From: Paenibacillus endoradicis
Lineage (GTDB): Bacteria; Bacillota; Bacilli; Paenibacillales; Paenibacillaceae
DNA length: 64,000 nucleotides
Direction: 5' to 3'
Assembly: GCF_024721975.1 (NCBI RefSeq)
Contig: NZ_JANQBB010000003.1
Coordinates: 186,001-250,000, forward strand
Notes under the pieces: model-generated
Seen by the model: only the letters and a program-made list of their open reading frames with translations
Told to the model about the DNA's origin: nothing
Databases searched by the model: none
Position numbers and translations under genes: made by a program
Part shown: piece by piece, positions 19,281 to 28,042 of the stretch
Layout of the letters: each line of letters opens with the position of its first letter
How positions within the stretch are numbered: the first letter of the stretch is position 1

Positions 19281-20402
19281 ATGTCAAAGGTTCGAATTGG
19301 TATTATTGGTTTAGGTAATATGGGTAAAGGTCATATTTCATATATTCGTAGTGGTGTAGTATGTGGTGTAGAAATTACTGCTGTCGCTGATGTTAATGAG
19401 GACAGTCGTTTATGGGCAAGAGAGACATTGGGTGAAGCTGTTCATGTATATAGTGATCCGCATGAATTAATTACTTCTGATTCAGTGGATGGTGTTATTA
19501 TTTGTACGCCTCACTTCTCACATCCTGAACTAGCAATTGCAAGCTTTAAACATAATAAACATGTGCTACTAGAAAAGCCTGCTGGAGTATATACGAAGCA
19601 AGTTCGTCTAATGAATGAAGCGGCAGAGCAAAGTGATGTAGTATTCAGCATGATGTACAATCAACGAACGAATCCTATATATCAGAAGCTGAAGCAACTA
19701 GTCGATAGTGGTGAACTAGGTGAAGTAAGACGCACCAATTGGATTATTACGAATTGGTATAGATCGCAAAGCTATTATGATTCAGGGACATGGCGTGCTA
19801 CGTGGGGTGGTGAAGGCGGAGGTGTATTGCTGAACCAAGATCCACATCAGCTCGATCTATGGCAATGGACGATAAGTATGATGCCGCAGCGTCTACGTGC
19901 TTTTTGTTACTTTGGAAAAAATCGTAACATTGAAGTGGAAAATGATGTGACAGCCTTCGTGGAGTATGAGAATGGCGCTACTGGTGTCTTCGTAACGACG
20001 ACAGGAGAAACACCAGGAACGAACCGATTCGAGGTTGTTGGAGATCGAGGTAAGGTCGTGATCGAAAATAGTAAATTAACGTTCTATCGTTTGCTAGAAT
20101 CAGAGACTGATTTCAATGCACGCTCGACGGAGCCGTTTGGTCAGCCTGAATGTTGGGAAATTGATGTGCCGATCGAAGGTAGCAATCCAGATCATGCGGG
20201 AATTACACAAAACTGGGCGAATGCGATACTACATAATGAGCCACTACTTGCACCTGGCGTGGAAGGAATTAAAGGACTAATGCTCGCTAACGCGATGTTA
20301 TTGTCTACGTGGGAAGATGACTGGGTACAATTTCCGATTGATGAGGATAAATTCCTTGCTCATTTAGAACAGAAAATGGCAGCATCGCGCTTTCAAGGTT
20401 GA
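19281..20402 (+). CDS. Gfo/Idh/MocA-family oxidoreductase (1)
   Basis: A probable NAD(P)-dependent dehydrogenase acting on a sugar, inositol or related substrate. ATG 19281 follows TTTTAGGGGG; a frame-extended start at 19248 falls inside the leader motif. The 373-residue product has the Rossmann motif IGIIGLGNMGKGHISYI, the family EKPAG motif (HVLLEKPAGVYTKQV, about residue 95) and a C-terminal alpha/beta domain with GGGVLLNQDPHQLDLWQW. It is followed within 16 bases by a second family member and then a VOC protein, so the three probably form one catabolic operon under the divergent AraC regulator. Confidence 0.88.
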   Translation: MSKVRIGIIGLGNMGKGHISYIRSGVVCGVEITAVADVNEDSRLWARETLGEAVHVYSDPHELITSDSVDGVIICTPHFSHPELAIASFKHNKHVLLEKPAGVYTKQVRLMNEAAEQSDVVFSMMYNQRTNPIYQKLKQLVDSGELGEVRRTNWIITNWYRSQSYYDSGTWRATWGGEGGGVLLNQDPHQLDLWQWTISMMPQRLRAFCYFGKNRNIEVENDVTAFVEYENGATGVFVTTTGETPGTNRFEVVGDRGKVVIENSKLTFYRLLESETDFNARSTEPFGQPECWEIDVPIEGSNPDHAGITQNWANAILHNEPLLAPGVEGIKGLMLANAMLLSTWEDDWVQFPIDEDKFLAHLEQKMAASRFQG

Positions 20403-20418
20403 TGGAATGGAGAATACA

Positions 20419-21492
20419 ATGAAAAATAATGATGGAATGAACTACGCTCCTACCGGTAAGAAAGCAAATGTCGTAGAACAAGGTGAGTTTTGCTTTGCAG
20501 CTACCGCATTAGAACATGGACATATATACGGAATGTGCAACGGATTAACAGAAGCTGGTGCTACATTGAAATGGGTATTCGATGAGGATCAGCAAAAAGT
20601 AGCTCAATTTGTTGCTACGTATCCTACTGTGCAAGTTGCTAGCTCATTAGCACAAATATTACATGACTCTACGATTCAGCTAGTGGCTGCAGCTGCTATT
20701 CCGAATGAAAGGGCAGATTTAGGAATTCAAGTTATGGAAGCCGGTAAACATTACTTTACCGATAAAGCACCATTCACTACACTCGAGCAATTGGAGCGAG
20801 TTAAAAAAGTTGTAGCAAGTACAAATCGTAAATATGCCGTTTATTACAGTGAGCGAATTCATGTCGAAAGTGCTGTTTATGCAGAACAACTCATTAAGAG
20901 AGGGGCAATAGGTAGAGTTATTCAGATGATTGGTTTAGGTCCGCATCGTCTTAATGAATCTAGTAGACCGAGCTGGTTTTTCAACAAGGAGCAGTACGGG
21001 GGCATATTATGCGACATCGCTTCACATCAAATCGAGCAATTTCTTTATTTCTCGGGAAATAATGACGCGCGTATAACTTCTAGCCAAGTAGCTAATTACA
21101 ATAATAAGCATCGAACTGAGCTAGAGGATTTTGGAGATTTACACTTAGTAGGTGAGAATGGAGCAACATCATATATTCGCGTTGATTGGTTGACCCCTGA
21201 AGGATTAAGCAGCTGGGGAGACGGAAGGACGATTATTCTAGGCACGGATGGGTACATTGAACTGAGAAAGTATGTCGATATAACGAAGTCCTCAAGTGGA
21301 GATCATCTTTTTCTAGTGAACAAACAAGGAGAGCGATATTGGAATGTACAAGGGAAGGTGGGTTTTCCTTTCTTTGGACAATTCATACTTGATTGTTTGA
21401 ACGGAACGGAGTACGCTATATCGCAGAATCATATTTTCAAAGTCGCTGAATTGACATTGTTAGCTCAGCAACAAGCGATTGTAGTGGAATAG
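20419..21492 (+). CDS. Gfo/Idh/MocA-family oxidoreductase (2)
   Basis: A 357-residue relative of the preceding gene. ATG 20419 is preferred over ATG 20407 because the GGAG it would use (20409-20412) overlaps the earlier ATG. The N-terminal Rossmann region is less canonical (EQGEFCFAATALEHGHIYGM). The EKP motif is replaced by TDKAPFTTLEQL, which keeps the Lys. The C-terminal half has GGILCDIASHQIEQFLYF, where family members carry their catalytic His. The substrate is unknown; the paired dehydrogenases suggest successive or complementary oxidations. Confidence 0.82.
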   Translation: MKNNDGMNYAPTGKKANVVEQGEFCFAATALEHGHIYGMCNGLTEAGATLKWVFDEDQQKVAQFVATYPTVQVASSLAQILHDSTIQLVAAAAIPNERADLGIQVMEAGKHYFTDKAPFTTLEQLERVKKVVASTNRKYAVYYSERIHVESAVYAEQLIKRGAIGRVIQMIGLGPHRLNESSRPSWFFNKEQYGGILCDIASHQIEQFLYFSGNNDARITSSQVANYNNKHRTELEDFGDLHLVGENGATSYIRVDWLTPEGLSSWGDGRTIILGTDGYIELRKYVDITKSSSGDHLFLVNKQGERYWNVQGKVGFPFFGQFILDCLNGTEYAISQNHIFKVAELTLLAQQQAIVVE

Positions 21493-21505
21493 GGGTGTGG
21501 GTATT

Positions 21506-21964
21506 ATGAATAATAGCAGTTTACTTGGAACTAACTTTTGTACACAAATTGGGCTTCTTGTTCATGATGTTGATAAGGTTTCTCAGTCGTATGCTCGATT
21601 TTTAGGAGTAGAGCCACCTGTCACATTCTGGACGGATGGACAAGATAAAACGGAAGCAGAGCATAATGGAAAACCTACAAATGCTCGAGCAAAGCTTGCA
21701 TTTTTTGATCTTGGTTCACTTCAACTTGAACTTATTCAACCTGATCATGAGCCGAGCACATGGAGAGAGTATTTGGATGCGCATGGTGAGGGTGTTCATC
21801 ATATTGCATTTGAAGTACAAGGCATGAAAGAGAAAATTATGCTAATGGAACGTAATGGAATGCCACTTATGCAAAAAGGTGAATATGAAGGCGGTCGTTA
21901 CGCCTACATGGATAGTTACGAACCACTTAAAGTTATTCTAGAGCTACTGGAAAATGATAAATAA
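21506..21964 (+). CDS. VOC (glyoxalase/epimerase-like) protein
   Basis: The 152-residue product has the vicinal-oxygen-chelate double beta-alpha-beta fold: QIGLLVHDVDKVSQSYARFLG at the start, LQLELIQP in the middle, and GVHHIAFEVQGMKEK with KVILELLE at the end. Glu and His residues at the expected metal positions are visible. It resembles methylmalonyl-CoA-epimerase-like members. AGGGGTG overlaps the previous stop, so it is translated with the two oxidoreductases and probably acts on a product of theirs. Confidence 0.82.
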   Translation: MNNSSLLGTNFCTQIGLLVHDVDKVSQSYARFLGVEPPVTFWTDGQDKTEAEHNGKPTNARAKLAFFDLGSLQLELIQPDHEPSTWREYLDAHGEGVHHIAFEVQGMKEKIMLMERNGMPLMQKGEYEGGRYAYMDSYEPLKVILELLENDK

Positions 21965-21993
21965 ACTGGGGAAACCACATATGATTCCCAGTC

Positions 21994-22038
21994 AATATGT
22001 CTATCTATTCGAACATTCGGATAGATAGGCATATTTTT
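21994..22038 (+). terminator. Intrinsic terminator after the VOC gene
   Basis: A stem of about 19 bp with G-U pairs (AATATGTCTATCTATTCGAA and partner) is followed by TTTTTAT. Confidence 0.88.
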
Positions 22039-22046
22039 ATATGAAA

Positions 22047-22262
22047 TTAATTCGAACTAACTGGCACAATATACTGAAGCATTTGAGAGGCAACAATATT
22101 ACACCCGATAGAAATTAATTCGCTACCGAATAACATTCTCCCCAACATATAAAATGCAAACCCTCCTATAATATCAAGGGCAAAGTAACGTTTTATTGAG
22201 CTTATTCGAAAAACATAAACTTGAAATGTTGCATTCTGAGAGCGCGATATCGATACATTCAA
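22047..22262 (-). CDS. Unrecognised small protein (possible)
   Basis: A 71-residue frame on the minus strand starts with TTG at 22262, preceded by GGAGG seven bases away. The frame extends to an ATG at 22298 with no ribosome site. The sequence starts MNVSISRSQNATFQVYVF, with a moderately hydrophobic middle (ALDIIGGFAFYMLGRMLFG). I do not recognise a family. The good ribosome site is the main support. It converges on the VOC operon. Confidence 0.4.
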   Translation of the reverse strand: MNVSISRSQNATFQVYVFRISSIKRYFALDIIGGFAFYMLGRMLFGSELISIGCNIVASQMLQYIVPVSSN

Positions 22263-22354
22263 TAGAAATCCTCCGATCGTAATTATGCTTTTATCCATCT
22301 ACATTGTATGAATAACGGCTCGTTCAATATGAACAGTAATATCTCAAAAAACTG

Positions 22355-22383
22355 TTGAAAGCGTGAACAATTTAATATATAGT
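22355..22383 (+). promoter_or_regulatory. Promoter of the ABC exporter operon overlapping a cre-like site
   Basis: TTGAAA (22355-22360), 17 bases, TATAGT (22378-22383). TGAAAGCGTGAACA (22356-22369) matches the cre consensus at 13 of 14 positions and overlaps the -35. The transcript would carry repeat copy C in a leader of about 330 bases. Confidence 0.55.
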
Positions 22384-22417
22384 ATTAAGTCCGGTCACAT
22401 GAGAGGCGTTCAAAGCG

Positions 22418-22568
22418 CTCGCTTGTGATTACGATGATTATGCTTACGGTAGCGTAGTCGACGTCGAATATGCCTTTCATCGAAAGCCTGCGTGTGCTCG
22501 TGTACCAATAAAGTACACTGTGCTACTCGTTATCGCTGTAGTGCATCTTCTTGGTACTGACAACCGAG
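22418..22568 (+). repeat. Intergenic hairpin element, copy C
   Basis: The outer stem CTCGCTTGT / ACAACCGAG has one mismatch. Landmarks: GTGATTACGATGATT, the apex GTGTACCAATAAAGTACACT, and CATCTTCTTGGTACTGA. It lies in the predicted leader of the ABC exporter operon. Confidence 0.85.
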
Positions 22569-22660
22569 TGATATGAATCTTTATTGGAAAGGTAGTTCAA
22601 AGCGCTCGCTTGTGATTACAGTAAGTTAAACGGCTTTCAGCCATCTGCTTGTTGTAAAAC
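22569..22660 (+). repeat. Downstream module shared by copies C and F
   Basis: ATTGGAA, then GTTCAAAGCGCTCGCTTGTGAT (a direct repeat of the start of copy C; the run is given here only by its ends and position 22598-22619), then GCCATCTGCTTGTTGT. Nearly the same order follows copy F at 43923-44000: ATTGGAA, GTCCAAAT, GCTTGTGATT, GCCATCTGC, TGTTGT. Confidence 0.65.
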
Positions 22661-22723
22661 TGTTTACATTTACAAGTAAGCGTAATAAGAAAGTATTACA
22701 TGAAAAGTTTGAGGAGGGAAGAA

Positions 22724-23713
22724 ATGGACAAGCCTATCATTTCACTACAAGGAATTAGCAAATCCTATCAAGTTGCCGAGCGTAAAGGTGGGTTGAAGGA
22801 AGCTTTTAAAGCACTCATTAAGCGGGACTATAAAATTATTGAAGCGTTAAAGGATATCAGTTTTCAAGTGCAGCAAGGCGAGATTGTTGGTTACATCGGT
22901 CCTAACGGAGCGGGAAAATCTACGACGATCAAAATTATGAGTGGAGTACTGTTGCCTGATAGTGGTAGCTGTACTGTGATGAATATGACACCGTGGTTAG
23001 ATCGACAAAAATATGTTTCAAACATTGGTGTTGTATTTGGTCAGAGATCTCAGTTATGGTGGGATGTGCCAGTAATAGATTCCTTCCAACTACTTAGAGA
23101 TATATATCGAATACCACTGGAACAGTATATTGGAACATTAGAAGAATTAACAACGTTATTAAAACTTTCTGACATATTGAATACCCCTGTTAGACAGCTT
23201 AGCCTTGGTCAACGGATGCGCTGTGAGCTTGCGGCATCTCTACTACATAAACCTTCCATATTATTCTTGGACGAGCCTACTATTGGCCTAGATGCTGATA
23301 GTAAGATTGCAGTTAGATCCATTGTGAAAGAAATCAATGAGCGCTATGGTGTTACCGTTATTCTAACAACGCATGATATGAATGATATTGAGGCTTTAGC
23401 ACATCGAATTATGATGATCGGTAAAGGAACTCTCCTGTTTGACGGAACGTTACCACAATTGCAACAACGCTATGGCACAGGGAAAATTGTACAAGTAACT
23501 TATAATGGGCAATTAGTAGACGAATTATTACCTGGTATTACTATTATTGAGCAAAGTGATGAGAAGTTATCGTTTGCTGTAAATACTGAACTATGCACGG
23601 TACCCCAATGTATCAAATGGTTAACCTCACAAATTGAAATGACTGATTTTACAGTCCAAGCGATACCAATTGAGGAATTAATTCTGTCTCTTTATAAGGA
23701 GCATGCCGTATGA
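22724..23713 (+). CDS. ABC exporter ATP-binding protein (COG4586 type)
   Basis: A 329-residue ATPase. ATG 22724 follows GAGGAGGG; the open frame from 22700 is not used. Motifs: Walker A GPNGAGKSTTIKIM, signature LSLGQRMRCELAASLLH, Walker B ILFLDEPTIGLD and H-loop LTTHDM. The long insert before Walker A (KGGLKEAFKALIKRDYKIIEAL) and the C-terminal extension are typical of the uncharacterised COG4586 exporters, which always pair with two six-helix permeases as here. The substrate is unknown; annotated relatives are sometimes named viologen exporters. CATGAAAAGTTTGAGGAGGG before the start resembles the 3' half of the SD-hairpin motif. Confidence 0.88.
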   Translation: MDKPIISLQGISKSYQVAERKGGLKEAFKALIKRDYKIIEALKDISFQVQQGEIVGYIGPNGAGKSTTIKIMSGVLLPDSGSCTVMNMTPWLDRQKYVSNIGVVFGQRSQLWWDVPVIDSFQLLRDIYRIPLEQYIGTLEELTTLLKLSDILNTPVRQLSLGQRMRCELAASLLHKPSILFLDEPTIGLDADSKIAVRSIVKEINERYGVTVILTTHDMNDIEALAHRIMMIGKGTLLFDGTLPQLQQRYGTGKIVQVTYNGQLVDELLPGITIIEQSDEKLSFAVNTELCTVPQCIKWLTSQIEMTDFTVQAIPIEELILSLYKEHAV

Positions 23714-24513
23714 GAATGTACACTTCAGTATTGCGAATTCGCTTTTTGAATGGTTTGCAATATCGTACAGCGGCCTATGCTGGAATTGCAACGCAATTAT
23801 TTTTTGGTTTTATTTTCATCATGATCTATATCGCTTTCTATAATCAAGCACCAGAACAACCGGATCTTTCGTTACAACAAGTTGTATCATATATTTGGTT
23901 GCAGCAAATATGTCTATCCCTAGTGATGCTTTGGGTACGTGATCCTGAAATCTTTGAATTAATAACAAGTGGTAATATAGCTTACGAATTATGTCGTCCA
24001 AGTTCAATCTATCCTTTCTGGTATAGTAAGCTACTAGCTCAACGAGTAGCCAATATGACATTACGCTGTGCTCCAGTAACGATCATTGTATTATTTCTTC
24101 CAGAACCATATCGATTAACAATTCCAACTAGTTTTATTACCTTCCTAGCTTTTCTCGTTACCCTATTACTTGCATTACTATTAGTTGTTGCGATCTCGAT
24201 GTTAATTTACATCTCTGTTTTTTGGACCATGTCACCAACTGGTTCAGTATTACTATTTGCAGTGTTGGGTGAATTTTTGGCAGGACTTGTTATTCCGATA
24301 CCGCTTATGCCACAGTGGATGCAATTAATTACATATGCATTTCCTTTCCGCTGGACGGTTGATTTCCCATTCCGTGTTTTTAATGAACATGTTCAAGGTA
24401 GTGAACTTATTATTGGTATATGTAATCAGGTTGGTTGGCTAGTTGTTATGCTGAGTGTCGGATATTGGATAATGAAAAAAGCTATACGTGCAGTTGTTAT
24501 TCAAGGAGGTTAG
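23710..24513 (+). CDS. ABC-2 type permease (COG4587 type)
   Basis: A 267-residue membrane protein overlapping the ATPase gene by four bases. About six hydrophobic segments are visible (GIATQLFFGFIFIMIYIAFY; TFLAFLVTLLLALLLVVAIS; and others). The conserved ABC-2 features ELCRPSSIYPFWY and YAFPFRWTVDFPFRVF fit the COG4587 family. It forms the heterodimeric membrane part with the next gene. Confidence 0.85.
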   Translation: MRMYTSVLRIRFLNGLQYRTAAYAGIATQLFFGFIFIMIYIAFYNQAPEQPDLSLQQVVSYIWLQQICLSLVMLWVRDPEIFELITSGNIAYELCRPSSIYPFWYSKLLAQRVANMTLRCAPVTIIVLFLPEPYRLTIPTSFITFLAFLVTLLLALLLVVAISMLIYISVFWTMSPTGSVLLFAVLGEFLAGLVIPIPLMPQWMQLITYAFPFRWTVDFPFRVFNEHVQGSELIIGICNQVGWLVVMLSVGYWIMKKAIRAVVIQGG

Positions 24514-24515
24514 TG

Positions 24516-25298
24516 ATGACTTTATATTATAAATATTTATTGATGCATTTGCGTGCTCAGCTTCAATATAAAGGCTCGTTTCTCATGCTATGCATCGGAC
24601 AATTTTTCATTCCTTTTACAATATTTGCAGGATTATATTTTATGTTTGAAAAGTTCGGAAAGCTGCAAGAATGGAGTTTTGTTGAGGTTGCCCTATGTTT
24701 TGCGATCATTCATCAATCGTTTTCTTTAAGCGAATGTTTTGCTAGAGGCTTTGATAGTTTCTCTTCGCTTATTATTCGAGGTGATTTCGATCGACTATTG
24801 TTGCGTCCTCGACATACCGTACTTCAAGTTTTTGGTTCGGCATTCGAGTTTACAAGAATAGGTCGATTGTTGCAAAGTTTGATCGTACTTATTTTTGCAA
24901 TTATTCAGCTCCCTCAGCTATGGCATTGGCAACATATTCTAATTATTATGTTGATGATTGTAAATGGAGTATGTATTTTCGTCGGGATATTTATGTTGGC
25001 AGCAACTTTATGCTTCTGGACAGTACAAGGACTGGAAGTTGCTAATGTATTTACTGATGGTGGACGCGAGATGGCGCAGTATCCACTTAATATTTATGAA
25101 AAGTGGGTAATGAAGCTATTTACATTCATCATTCCCTTCGGACTAGTGAGCTATATTCCATTACGCATCATATTAGATAAAGTGGAAGCTCCATTGTGGC
25201 AAGCTATGATCATACCTTTCGGTGGATCGCTATTTTTAATTCCTTGCTACTTGATATGGCAATTTGGTGTAAAACATTATCGTTCAACTGGTTCTTAG
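24516..25298 (+). CDS. ABC-2 type permease (COG3694/DUF990 type)
   Basis: A 260-residue membrane protein starting MTLYYKYLLMHLRAQLQYKG after AAGGAGG. The family features LLLRPRHTVLQVFGSAFEF and YPLNIYEKWVMKLFTFIIPFGLVSY, plus about six membrane segments, match DUF990 permeases. It completes the three-gene exporter and ends before a strong bidirectional terminator. Confidence 0.86.
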   Translation: MTLYYKYLLMHLRAQLQYKGSFLMLCIGQFFIPFTIFAGLYFMFEKFGKLQEWSFVEVALCFAIIHQSFSLSECFARGFDSFSSLIIRGDFDRLLLRPRHTVLQVFGSAFEFTRIGRLLQSLIVLIFAIIQLPQLWHWQHILIIMLMIVNGVCIFVGIFMLAATLCFWTVQGLEVANVFTDGGREMAQYPLNIYEKWVMKLFTFIIPFGLVSYIPLRIILDKVEAPLWQAMIIPFGGSLFLIPCYLIWQFGVKHYRSTGS

Positions 25299-25304
25299 AA
25301 ATAG

Positions 25305-25368
25305 AAAAGTCGCTCTTAGAGAATTGCTTGGAACGTATCCACAGCAATTCTCTAAGAGCGACTTTTTC
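25305..25368. terminator. Strong bidirectional terminator between ABC operon and LysR gene
   Basis: A stem of more than 20 bp (AAAGTCGCTCTTAGAG and AATTGCT with its complement) has AAAA on one side and TTTTT on the other, and serves the two convergent units. Confidence 0.92.
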
Positions 25369-25372
25369 AATA

Positions 25373-26278
25373 TTAAACCAAACGATGGTCTGCTTGAATG
25401 GATTCAATAAAGAAACGAGCACTTTTTGGCAAGTAATGATCTTTATGCCAAACGATTCCGTTATCTGATTGTAGTTCTTCGTTCGATAGTGGGATCATTC
25501 TGACTCGTGGGTCCATAAATGAACTCATAACTGAGCGTGGCAAAAGCGAAATGCCAATGCCTTCTGCAATGAGGGCAATAGTAATCGCAACGGATGAACA
25601 TTCACAAATAATATTAGGTTCGAAATTATGTTTGCGACATGCTGCAATGACCTGTTCATGCATATGGGTAGTTTGATCTGTTTTCAGCGTTAATAGCGGT
25701 AGCCCAGCAAGTTCCTCAATGCAAAAAAGTTCCGTATCGTGATACTGTTCCCATTTACTAGGGATAACAACGACGAAAGGATCAGAAGGTAATGGCATTA
25801 CAGCGAGTTGTTTAGGATCAGTGAGTGCTTCGAAAGGTAGACGAGCAAACACAATATCAATGGTTCGTTTTTCCAATTGCTCACCTAAGTAGTAATGATC
25901 GCCTTCTAATATTTTGAAATTAACATGAGGATACAGTCTGCGGAATCGTTCAATAGGCTGTGGGAGTAGCGAGATGCATGAAAATACCGCACCAATTGAC
26001 AATACTCCACGAACACCTTCTTCCAGCTCTTTCATTTCTTCTATTGTCTCATTGAATTGTGAGATAAGCGTTTCAGCTTTTTGTTTCAGTAATACGCCTG
26101 CATCTGTTAATTGCAAACCTTTACCATGACGATCAAACAATCGTACACCTAGTTCTTCCTCCATTTGTTTCAATTGGCGACTTAGAGGCGGTTGTTCCAT
26201 ATTTAGAATTTTTGCAGCACGTGTAATTTGTCCCTCACGGGCAATAGTCAAAAAGTATTTTAATTGACGCATATCCAT
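25373..26278 (-). CDS. LysR-family transcriptional regulator
   Basis: A 301-residue protein. The start at 26278 (MDMRQLKYFLTIAREG) has AGAGGAAG upstream; the extension to 26329 is not supported. The N-terminal winged HTH (GQITRAAKILNMEQPPLSRQLKQMEEELGVRLFDRHGKGLQL) is followed by a periplasmic-binding-like effector domain (VLSIGAVFSC.., IVFARLPFEAL). It is transcribed away from ilvE with 129 bases between, so it may regulate ilvE, itself, or both. The effector is unknown. Its divergence from a branched-chain aminotransferase suggests an amino- or keto-acid ligand. Confidence 0.88.
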   Translation of the reverse strand: MDMRQLKYFLTIAREGQITRAAKILNMEQPPLSRQLKQMEEELGVRLFDRHGKGLQLTDAGVLLKQKAETLISQFNETIEEMKELEEGVRGVLSIGAVFSCISLLPQPIERFRRLYPHVNFKILEGDHYYLGEQLEKRTIDIVFARLPFEALTDPKQLAVMPLPSDPFVVVIPSKWEQYHDTELFCIEELAGLPLLTLKTDQTTHMHEQVIAACRKHNFEPNIICECSSVAITIALIAEGIGISLLPRSVMSSFMDPRVRMIPLSNEELQSDNGIVWHKDHYLPKSARFFIESIQADHRLV

Positions 26279-26407
26279 GATAACGCTTCCTCTCGATACA
26301 ACCATACTTAAAAGGTATGTCAACAACATAATATAGATATTATAAATATACGTGAATCCATGTTATCATTCAATTAAGAAAATAATATTTAAGGAGAGAA
26401 TTTCATA

Positions 26408-27478
26408 ATGGATCATAATATTCAGATTGAACGTTCAACAAATCTCAAATCTAAACCAGATGAAAGCAAACTTGGATTTGGTCAATATTACACGGATCAC
26501 ATGTTTATTCTAGAATATACAGAAGGTCAAGGCTGGCATTCAGGCCGTGTTGTACCTTATCAAAATATTTCAATGGACCCTGCAGCAAAAGTATTCCATT
26601 ACGGTCAAACTGTATTTGAGGGTATGAAAGCATATCGTACAGAGAACGGAATTAAGCTATTCCGTCCTAAGAAAAACTTTGAAAGACTAAATCGTTCAAA
26701 TGCTCGCCTAAGTATTCCACAAATTGATGAAGATATTGCTTACAATGGATTAATCGAATTGTTGAATGTTGATCGTGATTGGATTCCAAGCACTGAAGGC
26801 ACTAGCCTTTACATTCGTCCGTTCATTATTGCTACAGAAGCTGCCCTTGGTGTAAATCCATCACAAAATTATTTATTCATGATCATAATGTCTCCTGTAG
26901 GTGCGTACTATGCTGAGGGGGTTAATCCCGTTAAGATTCACGTGGAATCTGAGTACGTCCGTGCAGTAGCAGGCGGAGTTGGCGAAGCGAAAACAGCTGG
27001 TAACTATGCGGCTGGGTTAAATGCGCAAGAGCAAGCTAAAGAACATGGTTATTCTCAAGTATTATGGCTTGATGGTGTGCACAGACGTTATATTGAAGAA
27101 GTAGGAAGCATGAACGTCTTCTTCAAAATTAACGGTGTAGTGCATACGCCAATGCTAAATGGTAGTATTCTAGATGGAATTACTCGTAATTCAGTTATTA
27201 CATTGCTGAAATATTGGGGTGTTCCAGTTGAAGAACGTCGTATCTCTGTTGAAGAGTTAGTCGAAGCACATAATAAAGGAGAGCTTGAGGAAGCTTTTGG
27301 TACAGGTACAGCTGCAGTTATTTCTCCAATTGGTGAATTAAGTTATCATGGTGAAAAATTTGTTATTAATAATGGCGAAATCGGTGAGATTTCTGGCAAA
27401 GTATATGACACAATTACGGGTATTCAAACTGGTAAAGTTGAAGATCCATTCGGTTGGGTTGTTGGCTTAGACTCTTAA
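26408..27478 (+). CDS. ilvE: Branched-chain amino acid aminotransferase
   Basis: A PLP fold-IV transaminase that interconverts branched-chain keto acids and Leu/Ile/Val with glutamate. The 356-residue protein has FHYGQTVFEGMKAYR, the PLP Lys at about 195 in GVGEAKTAGNYAAGL, EEVGSMNVFF and GSILDGITRNSV, typical of the longer (type II) enzymes. AAGGAGAG precedes the ATG. It lies 19 kb from ilvBNC and, unlike that operon, has no T-box, so its control probably differs. Confidence 0.95.
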   Translation: MDHNIQIERSTNLKSKPDESKLGFGQYYTDHMFILEYTEGQGWHSGRVVPYQNISMDPAAKVFHYGQTVFEGMKAYRTENGIKLFRPKKNFERLNRSNARLSIPQIDEDIAYNGLIELLNVDRDWIPSTEGTSLYIRPFIIATEAALGVNPSQNYLFMIIMSPVGAYYAEGVNPVKIHVESEYVRAVAGGVGEAKTAGNYAAGLNAQEQAKEHGYSQVLWLDGVHRRYIEEVGSMNVFFKINGVVHTPMLNGSILDGITRNSVITLLKYWGVPVEERRISVEELVEAHNKGELEEAFGTGTAAVISPIGELSYHGEKFVINNGEIGEISGKVYDTITGIQTGKVEDPFGWVVGLDS

Positions 27479-27522
27479 TAACTGATTCATTTACGCATTA
27501 TTAGTTAGTAATAGCACATATG

Positions 27523-27593
27523 AAAATCCCCCGCTCAATGGGTTGTAATGACAAAGGTTCATTACAGTTACCCAAATAGCAGGGGATTTTTTG
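27523..27593. terminator. Bidirectional terminator between ilvE and the convergent gene
   Basis: AAAATCCCC...GGGGATTTTTT closes a 70-base structure with inner TGGGT/ACCCA and GTAATG/CATTAC pairs. Confidence 0.85.
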
Positions 27594-28028
27594 TTAATGT
27601 ACAGACAAGTAAGCGATAGCCCGTCGACGTAATATTAATTCTTCATCAACTTCGGAATTAGTATCCGAATCAGGTAGAAAATTAACTTGATGTAACGCAT
27701 TGGTGAACAAATATACCGCTCGTTGATCATAAAAGGTTGATTGCTGTAAATGTGAGGAGATTTGCTCGGTAAGAGTATGAATGGAGAATGGACCGATAAA
27801 TGTGGCTAATTGATGCTCCCAATCTTGCAAATCAAAGCTTATTTCGGAATCATCTACGAAGATCTCACTCCAACCATAGCCTCTACTACTTGAAATTCTC
27901 AGGCATACGCGATAACCATTAGCATCGACGGCAAGCGCTGGAATGACGAAAATTTCGATTCGTTGAACTTGAAAAATTACAGAGTCTGTCGGGAAATTCT
28001 GAAAATCATTAGATGGACAAATTGACAT
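27594..28028 (-). CDS. Uncharacterised protein under a c-di-AMP riboswitch
   Basis: A 144-residue soluble protein starting MSICPSNDFQNF, with AAGGAGAG upstream. The middle (IEIFVIPALAVDANGYRVCLRISSSRGYGWSEIFV) faintly resembles the N-terminal cap of enolase-superfamily enzymes, but no catalytic barrel follows and the likeness may be chance. No signal peptide or membrane segment is seen. A ydaO-type c-di-AMP riboswitch lies directly upstream; in Bacillus this class controls potassium uptake, osmolyte and cell-wall genes, so a role in turgor or envelope homeostasis is inferred. It is monocistronic. Confidence 0.8.
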   Translation of the reverse strand: MSICPSNDFQNFPTDSVIFQVQRIEIFVIPALAVDANGYRVCLRISSSRGYGWSEIFVDDSEISFDLQDWEHQLATFIGPFSIHTLTEQISSHLQQSTFYDQRAVYLFTNALHQVNFLPDSDTNSEVDEELILRRRAIAYLSVH

Positions 28029-28042
28029 TGAACATCTCTCCT

